A DNA stretch of 13,786 bases, taken from an uncultured Collinsella sp. Its GTDB lineage: Bacteria; Actinomycetota; Coriobacteriia; Coriobacteriales; Coriobacteriaceae. The notes under the pieces were generated by a model that saw only the letters and a program-made list of their open reading frames with translations, ran no database searches and was not told the DNA's origin. Shown here in pieces: positions 1 to 6,894 of this stretch. The translations under genes and the position numbers were made by a program. The DNA lies in the NCBI GenBank assembly GCA_900547505.1, contig URGY01000029.1, positions 1-13,786 of the forward strand, read 5' to 3'. Every line of letters starts with the position of its first letter. Within the stretch, counting starts at the first letter, position 1.

Positions 1-211
<211 letters not shown>

Positions 212-228
212 AGGTAGCAGCCCTTGCG

Positions 229-274
229 AAACAAAGCGGGGTCCCGGACTAGCGCTCCGGACCCCGCTTTGTTT
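229..274 (+). terminator. Hairpin terminator after rfbB
   Basis: A near-perfect inverted repeat has its left arm at 229-248 and right arm at 256-274, with one extra C in the left arm and a short loop. The stem is GC-rich in its inner part, and the outer part ends in AAACAAA/TTTGTTT. The right arm therefore supplies a T-rich tail, although there is no long U-run beyond it. It begins 18 bases after the rfbB stop codon and is placed to end that transcript. Confidence 0.75.
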
Positions 275-275
275 A

Positions 276-764
276 GTGCGCAGTTGGCCGAATGTGTCCC
301 TGAATGGCGGTTGGTTGGTGGAGCGTCGTGCGTCGTGTATTGTATTTCTTGCGCCTTTGCTTGTGGCCTTCCTCGCCATAAATACTGTGGTGATGCTATT
401 CACCCAGTTGTACGCCTACGCGGACGAGCCCGGCGGGGACGTATACCTGCACGGCGATCTGATCTGGTGCGGCGAAACGCCCGAATGCAAGCAGTCGATG
501 GCCATGTGCGGCGCAAGGTGGGGCTGCAGGTGAGGCTCGTGCCCAAGAGCAACACGAGGCGGCTCTCCTACGAGTGCTGGCAGGGTGCGCAAAATCTGCA
601 TCGACCCGGTGCGCTGCCCGCTGGCGCATGAGAAGTCCAGGCTCAAGAAGTACGACCACGACCACGACTGCGACGGGACGTGGCTTGAGGGCATCCCCGA
701 CGGCAACGACCACTCGATCGAAGCAGTGAGGTTCGCAATTATGGACGACATCTTGCGTGGGTGA
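276..764 (+). pseudogene. Small exported/membrane protein gene broken by two compensating frameshifts
   Basis: Three consecutive reading segments look like one protein. From 276 the first frame gives a hydrophobic signal-anchor (IVFLAPLLVAFLAINTVVMLF) and a polar stretch with WCGETPECKQSM, then hits a stop at 531-533. From about 510 a second frame gives KVGLQVRLVPKSNTRRLSYECW to about 584. From 585 the first frame resumes with RKICIDPVRCPLAHEKSR, an acidic/His-rich YDHDHDCDG segment and IMDDILRG, ending with TGA at 762-764. Each piece is protein-like only in its own frame, so the simplest reading is one gene of roughly 150-160 residues with a frameshift near 510-520 and a restoring one near 584. 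Sequencing error would give the same picture. There is no clear ribosome binding site; GTG at 276 or 294 could be the start. Family not recognised; the several cysteines after the helix suggest an extracytoplasmic disulfide-bonded domain. Confidence 0.42.
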
Positions 765-809
765 GGGCGCAGCGTGCTGCTTCTCCTCGCCACTGAAAGG
801 CGCTAAAGG

Positions 810-1418
810 TTAATCTGCTGTCTTCTCCGTTGTCTTAGGATCAGCCTCCTCGCCCTGCTCGTCAGATACTCCCTTGAACTTCGCCATAACGTTTTTCTTT
901 GTCTTGACAATCTTTGGACGCGCGGTCTCACGCCACCATTTTTCGACATGAGGCTTTGCCGCCTGAGCACCTTTCACCGCCAGAAAGCTAACGGCAATTA
1001 CGGTAATCGCAGCAGCCGCCACCTTGCCACCGTTCGAATCGGAGGCATCATTGCCATCGCGCTGGCCGTCATCAAGACTGTCATCGCCATTTGCCGCAAG
1101 CGATGCCTCCCACTCTTCTCTCTGCCTTTTCTTTTCGGCGCGATTGGCTGCAACCGAATCGGAAAGCTCACGTCTGCGTTCCGGGGAAAGCGGGCCAATT
1201 TCATTGAGGATTTCCTCTTTCCATGACGTGGAAACATAGCCAGCATGATTAGGGCTTCCGGTTTCCCAGTGCCTCTGCGTGGCATAAGGACGCCCCTTCT
1301 CGGTGACCCTATAATCTCCAGGTTCGCCTTCGAGGTAGCCTTCTTCCTTCAGCCAGACATTCACCTCCTCTGCGTTAAGCCCAACATCCCGCCCCAAGTA
1401 TCTTGCTGACTTACGCAT
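810..1418 (-). CDS. Winged-helix-like N-terminus plus single membrane helix, hypothetical protein
   Basis: A 202-residue protein starting at the ATG at 1418-1416 (reverse strand), preceded by a good GAAAGGGG ribosome binding site. Residues 1-45 (YLGRDVGLNAEEVNVWLKEEGYLE ... YRVTEKGRPYA, abbreviated) resemble the winged-helix found at the end of KilA/antirepressor-type phage proteins, where a helix-turn-helix is followed by a 'gyLe..y.vTekG' wing. Residues 78-105 are a highly charged probable helix, 110-131 an Asp/Ser/Asn-rich linker, 132-149 a hydrophobic alanine/valine helix, and the tail is Lys/Glu-rich. This suggests a cytoplasmic nucleic-acid- or protein-binding domain tethered to the membrane. 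It points away from its left neighbour and its 5' region carries the 27-bp repeat at 1448-1474. Function unknown; a membrane-linked regulator or phage-derived protein is possible. Confidence 0.78.
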   Translation of the reverse strand: MRKSARYLGRDVGLNAEEVNVWLKEEGYLEGEPGDYRVTEKGRPYATQRHWETGSPNHAGYVSTSWKEEILNEIGPLSPERRRELSDSVAANRAEKKRQREEWEASLAANGDDSLDDGQRDGNDASDSNGGKVAAAAITVIAVSFLAVKGAQAAKPHVEKWWRETARPKIVKTKKNVMAKFKGVSDEQGEEADPKTTEKTAD

Positions 1419-1447
1419 CGCAAGCCCCTTTCGCTTATCAACAGTAT

Positions 1448-1474
1448 GGTAGTGTCGCGAATCATGATGTAGGG
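1448..1474. repeat. 27-bp direct repeat, copy A (possible IS256-type end)
   Basis: This 27-bp segment matches 3928-3954 in the same orientation at 23 of 27 positions. The first 13 bases (GGTAGTGTCGCGA) and the last 7 (TGTAGGG, at 1468-1474) are identical and the differences are confined to the middle. It lies ~75 bases beyond the 3' end of the IS256-family transposase remnant, where the terminal inverted repeat of such an element would be. It also lies 30 bases upstream of the start codon of the minus-strand gene, so a shared promoter or operator is the alternative explanation. Confidence 0.6.
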
Positions 1475-1516
1475 CTCGGTTCTCGAGGGTGGCCGCAGGC
1501 TGCCCGAGGAACCGAG
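1475..1516. other. Hairpin between repeat A and the transposase remnant
   Basis: CTCGGTTCTCGAGG at 1475-1488 pairs with CCCGAGGAACCGAG at 1503-1516 with one slip, leaving a ~14-base GC-rich loop. No T-run follows on either strand. It could be the subterminal palindrome of the IS element or a weak transcription end for the transposase remnant. Confidence 0.4.
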
Positions 1517-1548
1517 AATCATCTAGAATGCCGTCATTCTAGCCTATG

Positions 1549-1990
1549 TCACGCCGCCTTCCTGCCGACAACGGGGTTACCGGCCGCGACGAGTGCGATG
1601 ATCCCGGCCGCGTGCTCGGCGGCAGGGCCCTCGTAGGCAGGCGCGTTCACCTTGGCGCCCTCGACGGCCCTGCCGATGGGGTCTTCGTTGAACTGGCGGC
1701 GTCCGGCCCAGCCCTCGTCCATCTCTGAGAACACCGCTCCCATCATCCTGATGAGCGACTTCCTGCTGGGGAAGACCTGCACCACGCAGCCGCGGCGCTT
1801 GGGCTCGCGGTTGGCGCGCTACTGCACGTTGTTGGTGCGAAGTCTCACGTGGTGCTCGTAGGGGAAGTCGAGGTAGGCCAGCGCGTCGGCCTCGGCCTCT
1901 TCGAGCGCCTCGGACGCCTTGGGGCAGAACCCCTCGATCTGCTCGGTGGTCAGCTGGGTGCTCGAGTCCGGGCTCGCCGACCGCAGGGCC
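1549..1990 (-). pseudogene. IS256-family (mutator-type) transposase, C-terminal remnant with in-frame stop
   Basis: On the reverse strand one frame reads ...DALAYLDFP, then RLRTNNVQ, a TAG stop (1821-1819), then RANREPKRRG, VVQVFPSRKSLIRMMGAVFSEMDEGW and GRRQF, ending at TGA 1551-1549. This is the recognisable C-terminal block of IS256-type transposases (consensus 'RLRTNNVQERtNREIKRR..VVQVFPS..SL.RLvGAV..e.DE.W..rRyF'). The glutamate of the NVQER motif region, which lies in the catalytic DDE end of the family, falls at the premature stop. The family is normally ~390-420 residues; only ~145 codons remain, with no recognisable N-terminal or central part upstream of about 1990. It is therefore an immobile fossil that marks past IS activity. 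Confidence 0.8.
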
Positions 1991-2311
1991 ACGCGCGCCA
2001 TTAGCGAGGGATGTGGTGATCGCGAGATACACGGTAGCGACCTTGGGCGCATGTGCGCGCTTCTGCAGGTTCGAGCGGAAGGAGATGAAGTGATTGGCGA
2101 AGACGTGAAATGGGCGTTGGGCATTGCGGTCACGGCGCTCGTGCTCATGGCGTTCCTGCCGCACGTGCCGTTCGCCCTGGTGCTGGGGCCGTGGAGGACT
2201 AGGGGGCGCGTCCGAGACCGGAACCCCCGCTGGAGGGACCGTCCGTTTTTTGTCCGGGCGAGCTGAGATGCTTTTATCACGATAAGCGCAGATGGGAAGC
2301 ACATCACTGGT
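1991..2311. other. Gene-poor junction after the IS256 remnant
   Basis: About 320 bases separate the last recognisable transposase codon from the Panacea gene. The transposase homology ends within this stretch. The only plausible coding signal is a short plus-strand ORF (2090-2266), listed separately. Around 2233-2260 there is a short GGAC...GTCC element with a six-T run inside its loop (GGACCGTCCGTTTTTTGTCC), which is too weak to call a terminator. The junction is probably debris from insertion or deletion. Confidence 0.4.
2090..2266 (+). CDS. Possible 58-residue single-helix membrane peptide
   Basis: A GTG start at 2090 is preceded by GGAAGGAGATGAA, a good ribosome binding site at fair spacing. 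The product has one hydrophobic helix (about residues 8-30, ALGIAVTALVLMAFLPHVPF), followed by an Arg-rich tail with PRWRDRPFF. The tail looks like read-through of non-coding sequence, so the gene may be truncated at its 3' end or may not be real. No family is recognised, and only the start signal and hydrophobic segment support it. Confidence 0.25.
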   Translation: MIGEDVKWALGIAVTALVLMAFLPHVPFALVLGPWRTRGRVRDRNPRWRDRPFFVRAS

Positions 2312-2316
2312 ATGAT
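2308..2316 (+). promoter_or_regulatory. Extended -10 promoter element for the Panacea operon
   Basis: TGGTATGAT fits the extended -10 pattern TGnTATAAT with one mismatch. No good -35 hexamer is visible 17 bases upstream. Transcription would start near 2323, giving a very short leader that barely contains the AGGAGG ribosome binding site at 2325-2330. Confidence 0.38.
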
Positions 2317-2335
2317 TTGGGAAAGGAGGAAACAG

Positions 2336-2794
2336 ATGAAAGTCCAAATCGGGACAGAGTACTGTGCGATGGAAATCGCCGAGTACGCCGTCAGCAGGCG
2401 ATATCGCCATGACACGCCAATCAGCAATCTTCAGCTCCAGAAGATTCTTTACTTCCTGCAAGTCATACACGCGAGCGAGACCGGCGAGCTGCTATTCGCC
2501 GACCAGTTTGAGGCATGGCCCTACGGCCCGGTCATCAGAGATGTCTACGTTAAGTTCTCTGACTGCGGCGGCTTCCCGATAAAACGCGAGTTCGACACCG
2601 AGATAAATGATTCCATCCGCCCGTTTCTGGATGCGGGGGTGGACATGCTCGCCGAGAAATCCCCATGGGAGCTCGTCAGGATCTCACACGCCGAGGGGTC
2701 TCCGTGGGACGTCATCTACAACCAGAAGCGCCTACACAAGGGAATCATCCCAAATGAATTGATCATGCAGTGCGCTAGCGAGGTCTCTGAGTGA
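2336..2794 (+). CDS. Panacea-domain (SocA-like, DUF4065) protein, candidate antitoxin
   Basis: A 152-residue protein. The ATG at 2336 is chosen because AGGAGG sits 6-10 bases upstream; an in-frame ATG at 2312 has no such site. Two blocks identify the Panacea/DUF4065 fold: NLQLQKILYFLQV at residues 31-43 (family 'l.klKLQKLlYFaq') and FEAWPYGPVIRDVY at 58-71 (family 'feAw.yGPV...vY'). The length is typical of a single-domain family member. Panacea proteins include the SocA proteolysis adapter of Caulobacter and the antitoxins of the PanAT toxin-antitoxin systems, in which the domain neutralises many unrelated toxins. Its stop codon overlaps the GTG start of the next gene (GTGA), implying translational coupling and joint action. 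The inference is a cytoplasmic antitoxin or inhibitor of the membrane protein encoded downstream; a phage-related adapter is the alternative. Confidence 0.88.
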   Translation: MKVQIGTEYCAMEIAEYAVSRRYRHDTPISNLQLQKILYFLQVIHASETGELLFADQFEAWPYGPVIRDVYVKFSDCGGFPIKREFDTEINDSIRPFLDAGVDMLAEKSPWELVRISHAEGSPWDVIYNQKRLHKGIIPNELIMQCASEVSE

Positions 2795-3735
2795 CCGAGC
2801 AAGACTACGCAAAGGCGGCCGAAAACTTCGAAAGGGCCCTCTCTCTGCTCACCAGCAAGATTGGGACTCTTTCGAAGCCACCCCTGAAAGTTCCCCCAAT
2901 AAACGCAGGCAGCGACGACGCAGAGAAACGCAAGGCTCTCCGCGACATGCTCGAATCCCTCGCCAGCACGGATGATGCTGCGGTGCTCTCCCAGGATGAC
3001 ATCCGCCGAGCCTCGAACTTCTTCGTAAAGCTATATGGGGGGAGCGAGCCCTATCGCCATAGATATGCCGACATCTGCGACCTGGTATTCAATGCACTCG
3101 GGCAGTCCCCTGGGGACTTGGACGAAGGGGTCCCCTATTCGGTCAACTGCCTCGCCGAGAACATTCGCATCATCCATGACAACCTGACGAAACATGGATT
3201 TTGTGACCAGGCGAAAAGTGTCCTCAAACTCGCCGACCACATCGACCTGGAAAAGACGAGGCTGAGCCACGACATCGAACAGCAGCAGGCCATGCGCACA
3301 TTCAAAGCGGCAATCGCCGAAGTGAAAGCGGAAAGGGACGAGGCGGACCAGAAACGCGCAGAGCTGGAAAGGGAGTTCGACGAGCGCCTCGACAAGACGA
3401 GGATGGAGTACATCGCGATCCTCGGCGTGTTCGCGGCGGTCGTGCTCGCCTTCAACGGCGGCGTCGGGTTCTCGACCTCCGCGATGGGCGCGCTCGGCAT
3501 CGACGGCGGCATACGCGCCATCGTGCTCCTCGCCGCGCTCGTGGGCTTCGTGCTCATCAACACGGTCTGCATCCTGCTGGTCTTCATCTGGAAGATGTCC
3601 TTCAACCATCGGAATGTCGAGCTGGGAAAATGGCCGAGGAACTGTCTGATCGCCGCAGACGTCGTCCTCGTGGTCATCATGGCTGCGATGATGGCGCTCT
3701 CCCACCCTGGACTCAGGGGGCTCATCGGGCTGTAG
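2791..3735 (+). CDS. Coiled-coil, three-helix membrane protein; candidate effector/toxin paired with Panacea
   Basis: A 314-residue protein starting at GTG 2791, which overlaps the Panacea stop codon by four bases. Residues 1-150 are soluble and mostly helical. Residues ~155-204 are a long charged coiled coil (AEVKAERDEADQKRAELERE). Three membrane helices follow at about 206-227 (YIAILGVFAAVVLAFNGGVGF), 241-266 (LLAALVGFVLINTVCILLVFIW) and 287-305. No enzyme motif is seen. The helix pair with a 'FnGGvgFs' turn recalls, from memory, a membrane module that recurs at the C-terminus of bacterial effector-like proteins behind varied sensor domains. In PanAT systems several toxins are membrane-damaging proteins, so the inference is a membrane-perturbing effector held in check by the upstream gene. 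A strong hairpin follows 10 bases after the stop. A sensor or transport-associated protein remains possible. Confidence 0.85.
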   Translation: MTEQDYAKAAENFERALSLLTSKIGTLSKPPLKVPPINAGSDDAEKRKALRDMLESLASTDDAAVLSQDDIRRASNFFVKLYGGSEPYRHRYADICDLVFNALGQSPGDLDEGVPYSVNCLAENIRIIHDNLTKHGFCDQAKSVLKLADHIDLEKTRLSHDIEQQQAMRTFKAAIAEVKAERDEADQKRAELEREFDERLDKTRMEYIAILGVFAAVVLAFNGGVGFSTSAMGALGIDGGIRAIVLLAALVGFVLINTVCILLVFIWKMSFNHRNVELGKWPRNCLIAADVVLVVIMAAMMALSHPGLRGLIGL

Positions 3736-3744
3736 CCCGAACGC

Positions 3745-3782
3745 CATGCCGAGGGCCGTCCTCCGGGGCGGCCCTCGGCATG
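3745..3782. terminator. Strong hairpin after the Panacea operon
   Basis: A perfect 13-bp stem pairs CATGCCGAGGGCC (3745-3757) with GGCCCTCGGCATG (3770-3782) around a 12-base loop. It starts 10 bases after the stop of the membrane protein gene. There is no T-run, so it may act as a Rho-assisted or bidirectional end, or protect the 3' end of the transcript. Confidence 0.6.
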
Positions 3783-3927
3783 ACGACACGTCTAGGAACA
3801 TAGCCGTGCGGTCATCCTCCGCCGCACGGGACACTGGGGAGCCGTCCTTCGGGTCGGCTTCCTGCTTTTCGCGGCGGGGCGAGATTGATTGGAGGTGGCG
3901 CTTGGACGCCGACGAGCCGATGGCGAA
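3783..3927. other. Short intergenic segment with a second small hairpin
   Basis: No convincing gene is present. An 8-bp stem (CCGTGCGG at 3804-3811, CCGCACGG at 3822-3829) follows the larger hairpin. The segment leads directly into the second copy of the 27-bp repeat. Confidence 0.35.
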
Positions 3928-3954
3928 GGTAGTGTCGCGATTGTTGGTGTAGGG
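3928..3954. repeat. 27-bp direct repeat, copy B
   Basis: This is the second copy of the segment at 1448-1474, in the same orientation and sharing GGTAGTGTCGCGA and TGTAGGG. No transposase remnant is recognisable beside this copy. Together the two copies bracket the IS256 fossil and the whole Panacea cassette, a distance of about 2.5 kb. Confidence 0.6.
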
Positions 3955-3997
3955 TCTCCATAAGGCGGAATCTGTAGAGGAAGGAGACTGTGATATC

Positions 3998-4213
3998 GTG
4001 CGCTCCGATGATGATATGCCTGGAGAAGGGTTTTACGAGCGCTACCGCGTGCTCTTTTACCCATGGATTCACGAGAGGCCTGCGGCCAGAATGCGGGATG
4101 TGCGACGGGAGAAGCGAGCCGTTCGCCAAGTGGGGCCCGTTGACCGGAAGCCTCTCCTTGAGGCGGCGGCGCTGGCGGATGGGTTGACCAAATGTTCCCA
4201 GATAGCGTTGTAA
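3998..4213 (+). CDS. Possible small basic protein, 71 residues
   Basis: A GTG start at 3998 lies 11 bases after an AGGAAGGAG purine tract (3978-3986), somewhat far; ATG at 4016 is an alternative. The product is acidic at the start (RSDDDMPGEGFYERY) and rich in arginine in the middle (PAARMRDVRREKRAVRQ), with no membrane segment. The 3' end overlaps the next gene by 22 bases, which would allow translational coupling. Another frame of the same stretch (3990-4187) is also open, so coding is not certain. No family is recognised. Confidence 0.33.
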   Translation: MRSDDDMPGEGFYERYRVLFYPWIHERPAARMRDVRREKRAVRQVGPVDRKPLLEAAALADGLTKCSQIAL

Positions 4214-4764
4214 TTAGTTTCAACGGTCAAATCGATTTCGGCACGGCTGTTGCTTTCCTCTCGTTGGCGCTCACTCTCCTCCAGTGGATTGTCACGCTGA
4301 TACGGGGCCGCCGGGCGGCCGCGCGGAGCCAGGCCTCGGCCATCTGTGCCCGTGTGGTCAGGATGCCCGAGGGGGAGACGGCCACGGTTGGCAGGTGCAG
4401 GGTTGATTTCGGGCCGCAGTTCGGACTAGAAGTGATGAACAATAGCAACGACGTCGTTTACCAAGTTATCCTCACTGCCGCGCTCGTCCAAGGTGCCGGG
4501 CCTCAAGACGGGAGGGACGTCGAGGGGTGTGGCTGCAGAGTTCTACTCTCGTCCGTTGCTCCGGGCAAAACCGTGAGGTGTATCGGGCATCTCGATTGCT
4601 CGATGCATAAGGCCCTCGGCTGCGAGGTGGCTTTCACCGATCGCTACGGACGCAGTTGGGTGCGGAAGAGCGACGGTCATTTGGGCAGGATTCGATTCAA
4701 AACGCCCGTCGATTATTACGGTCTGATGCTGCCTGTGGAGTGGATGGACTTCGATGAATGGTAA
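4192..4764 (+). CDS. Single-pass membrane protein with a C-terminal beta-rich domain, hypothetical
   Basis: A 190-residue protein from ATG 4192. Residues ~15-38 form one membrane helix (FGTAVAFLSLALTLLQWIVTLIRG) followed by positive charges (GRRAAARSQ), which places the larger C-terminal part in the cytoplasm by the positive-inside rule. Residues 50-190 alternate hydrophobic and polar residues in a pattern suggesting a beta-sandwich: NNSNDVVYQVILTAAL, SSVAPGKTVRCIGHLDC and GCEVAFTDRYGRSWVRK. This resembles small membrane-tethered proteins whose cytosolic part has an immunoglobulin-like fold. The ribosome binding site is weak (GGATGGG, some distance away). A good terminator follows 68 bases after the stop. 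The function is unknown; a signalling or sensor accessory of the surrounding accessory genes is only a guess. Confidence 0.7.
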   Translation: MFPDSVVISFNGQIDFGTAVAFLSLALTLLQWIVTLIRGRRAAARSQASAICARVVRMPEGETATVGRCRVDFGPQFGLEVMNNSNDVVYQVILTAALVQGAGPQDGRDVEGCGCRVLLSSVAPGKTVRCIGHLDCSMHKALGCEVAFTDRYGRSWVRKSDGHLGRIRFKTPVDYYGLMLPVEWMDFDEW

Positions 4765-4831
4765 TCGACACACTCTGGTTTTGAACGAAGAGTCCCCGAG
4801 GCGATCGATAGCGATTCTTCTTTGATGATGT

Positions 4832-4871
4832 AAGCGGCGCTACCATTGGCAGCGCCGCTTCTTTTCTATTT
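4832..4871 (+). terminator. Rho-independent terminator
   Basis: A 10-bp perfect GC-rich stem (AAGCGGCGCT at 4832-4841, AGCGCCGCTT at 4851-4860) with a 9-base loop is followed by TTCTTTTCTATTT. This is a standard intrinsic terminator for the membrane protein gene that ends at 4764. Confidence 0.87.
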
Positions 4872-5086
4872 CGCTCGCAGATAGGCCTGCCACGTTGACC
4901 ACCGATCGCATCCTGACCGATGTGCTCGCGTCGCATCGGCGTCGCCTCAAAACACATAGCGCGGACTGAGCATGGCTCGACTGCCAGCTTTCAATCAAGC
5001 TTGTGACATCATTGTTGTGGACGGGGCGGCCTCGGTTGCGGTTTGATCTAGCGCGGCGAAGGAAATCTTTCGCTCTAAGTTTATGC
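4872..5086. other. Intergenic region upstream of the KAP NTPase
   Basis: No ORF with protein-like content or start signal is seen in either strand of this ~215-base stretch. The base composition shifts from GC-rich towards the more AT-rich KAP gene. A promoter for that gene must lie here, but no hexamer pair at good spacing stands out. Confidence 0.4.
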
Positions 5087-5093
5087 AGGAGGG
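5087..5093 (+). promoter_or_regulatory. Ribosome binding site that sets the KAP NTPase start
   Basis: AGGAGGG lies five bases before the ATG at 5098 and inside the reading frame opened by the ATG at 5083. The upstream ATG has only AAGGA about 20 bases away, so 5098 is the likely start. Confidence 0.7.
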
Positions 5094-5097
5094 AATA

Positions 5098-6894
5098 ATG
5101 GAGACATGCCGGTCAAAAGAACCTGCTGATCAGCTCATCTGTCATATCGATTCCTATCTCAAGGATAAGGACAATCAATATGCAATTGCACTTGAGGGAG
5201 ATTGGGGATCGGGAAAGACCCGATTCATCGAAGGGAAACTCAACGAGTATCTCGAAAAGGGCGAATACAACCTTGTCCGCGTTTCCATGTTCGGAATTGC
5301 CACTGCTGATGATCTATACGAACGTATTGTGATGGCGCTTGTACACCTTAGCGATAAAGGTATGAAGGCGCAAGCTGCTGCCAAAACTATAGGGGGCGCC
5401 CTCAACGGTATTTCGAGGGCTTTAATTAAAAGAACGGGATTATCGGTGAATCTCGCCGTCGGGATACAATCCGTTGCCTGCATAATGCTCAAAAAGAAGC
5501 ACTTTCTTGTATTCGATGATGTGGAGAGGCGTTCTAAACATAGCGACGATTTGGCGCTATTCGGAACGATGAACGATCTTGTCGAAAGACTTGGATTGAA
5601 GGTCATGCTGGTTTCAAATGCCTGGGAAGGAAGTGATGTGCAATCGATGCGAGAGTTCGATAGGGACGTACGCGAAAAGCTAATTTGGAAAGTCTATCCT
5701 TTCAAGCCGTGCCCGTCTGCATTGGCCAAAGAAATTCTCATGGGAGATTGTCGCCCATCGGAAGACCTTGATATGCATAGCGCCATACTTGCGGGGGTAG
5801 AGGCCAGCGGATGCGTAAATGCTCGGGCAATGATTCGTGCTCATGAGCTAATCAGAAGAATTTGCAGCCTTGAGGTGCTTCAAAATACAGGAATTGCACT
5901 TCAAAACCGGTTTTACGCTCTACGGGACGCAGTCCATTTTGCTTTGTTGACCTCCATGGGGAACGCACCTTCCATGCCACAAAACGGAAAGCCAGAGGAA
6001 TGGCTCAGTCCGGAGGCGCTGGAATACGATCGCAGAGTGTCTCTTTACGAGCAATACTCTGATTTCTCCGTGATAGGTAAGGCATTCGACCCTTCAGGCG
6101 ATGTAGATATTGAAGATCTCGAACAAGGGTTTAAAACATACATTTGGAAACGGTACCCGAGCAACCGCGATACCCTCGAAGTTAGGGAGATCGCTAAAAG
6201 TATGCGGTGCGCCTACGATCTTGATGACGATAATGTAGATGGCCTCGCGCAGCGGTACTATGATTTAGTTACTAGAGCACATTATTCAGTCGATTGTTTG
6301 CACGACGTGCTCGAGGTTTATTACCTGCTATCTGACCTCAAATGGGAATGTCCATTTTCGCAAAATGACTTTATCAAATATTGCAAGAAAGTGATCGATG
6401 CCGATCTAGACAAAGCTTCTGAGCTCCTCTCTGGACCAGTATTTAGTGCAGACGAAAGGCGGAAAAGACGGGCGCTCGCCGAAGAACTTGAGCGTTATGC
6501 TCGGACAGAGCTGAATAAAAAGATGTCGAGTCAGTTGATGATATCTGAGGGAGCAGAGGGACTGACGGGCAGGGAGATTGCTCGACTTCTCAACGATGCT
6601 GCAGAACGCGATGTCAAAGTGTTGGTTAATGCTAGTCCGAGAGTCATTGTCGAGTCATTTTGTAGAGAAGATGCGGCGAATCAAGAGGCGCTTCGCAAGT
6701 TCTTTGTGCATCTTCATAACGTTTGGATTCCGGGTGGGGTGCCATCGGCGGATTTAGTTGAATGGATACTTGAGATAAAGACTGCACTGGAAGAAACGAA
6801 CGTTGAAACGAAAACTGGATCAATGAGAAGGCGTTTGTTCTTGAGAAATCTGGAGGAGCTTGAGAGCCGATTTGGGTATCCCGTACAGAAGTAG
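5098..6894 (+). CDS. KAP-family P-loop NTPase
   Basis: A 598-residue protein. The Walker A motif GDWGSGKT is at residues 34-41, in the family context ALEGDWGSGKTRF, very near the N-terminus as usual for KAP NTPases. The Walker B segment HFLVFDDVERR has its two aspartates at 140-141. The N-terminal half is the STAND-like ATPase core. No convincing transmembrane insert is present, unlike many KAP members; residues 110-130 are only mildly hydrophobic. From ~300 on the protein is helical and charged, without a recognised effector domain. KAP ATPases are named after Kidins220, ARMS and PifA; E. coli F-plasmid PifA blocks phage T7, so anti-phage action is plausible but inferred. The gene is visibly less GC-rich than the rfbB and LPXTG genes, with many A/T-ending codons, which suggests horizontal transfer. 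It stands alone, preceded by a terminator and followed by ~275 non-coding bases. Confidence 0.9.
   Translation: METCRSKEPADQLICHIDSYLKDKDNQYAIALEGDWGSGKTRFIEGKLNEYLEKGEYNLVRVSMFGIATADDLYERIVMALVHLSDKGMKAQAAAKTIGGALNGISRALIKRTGLSVNLAVGIQSVACIMLKKKHFLVFDDVERRSKHSDDLALFGTMNDLVERLGLKVMLVSNAWEGSDVQSMREFDRDVREKLIWKVYPFKPCPSALAKEILMGDCRPSEDLDMHSAILAGVEASGCVNARAMIRAHELIRRICSLEVLQNTGIALQNRFYALRDAVHFALLTSMGNAPSMPQNGKPEEWLSPEALEYDRRVSLYEQYSDFSVIGKAFDPSGDVDIEDLEQGFKTYIWKRYPSNRDTLEVREIAKSMRCAYDLDDDNVDGLAQRYYDLVTRAHYSVDCLHDVLEVYYLLSDLKWECPFSQNDFIKYCKKVIDADLDKASELLSGPVFSADERRKRRALAEELERYARTELNKKMSSQLMISEGAEGLTGREIARLLNDAAERDVKVLVNASPRVIVESFCREDAANQEALRKFFVHLHNVWIPGGVPSADLVEWILEIKTALEETNVETKTGSMRRRLFLRNLEELESRFGYPVQK

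Noticed and set aside
224..631. Plus-strand ORF of 135 codons after rfbB
   Set aside because: It begins inside the terminator; only its portion at about 510-584 looks protein-like, and that fits better as the middle section of the frameshifted gene 276-764.
1577..2470. Long minus-strand ORF (297 codons)
   Set aside because: Its protein is Arg/Pro/Ala-rich with no family features and is out of frame with the recognisable IS256 transposase remnant and antisense to the Panacea gene; it is a GC-driven shadow.
3031..3834. Minus-strand ORF opposite the coiled-coil membrane gene
   Set aside because: His/Arg/Glu-rich low-complexity translation that mirrors the plus-strand coding gene; the overlapping GTGA operon on the plus strand is far better supported.
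3990..4187. 65-codon plus-strand ORF beginning at GTG 3990
   Set aside because: The ribosome binding site is only three bases away and the same stretch has a better protein-like frame (3998-4213).
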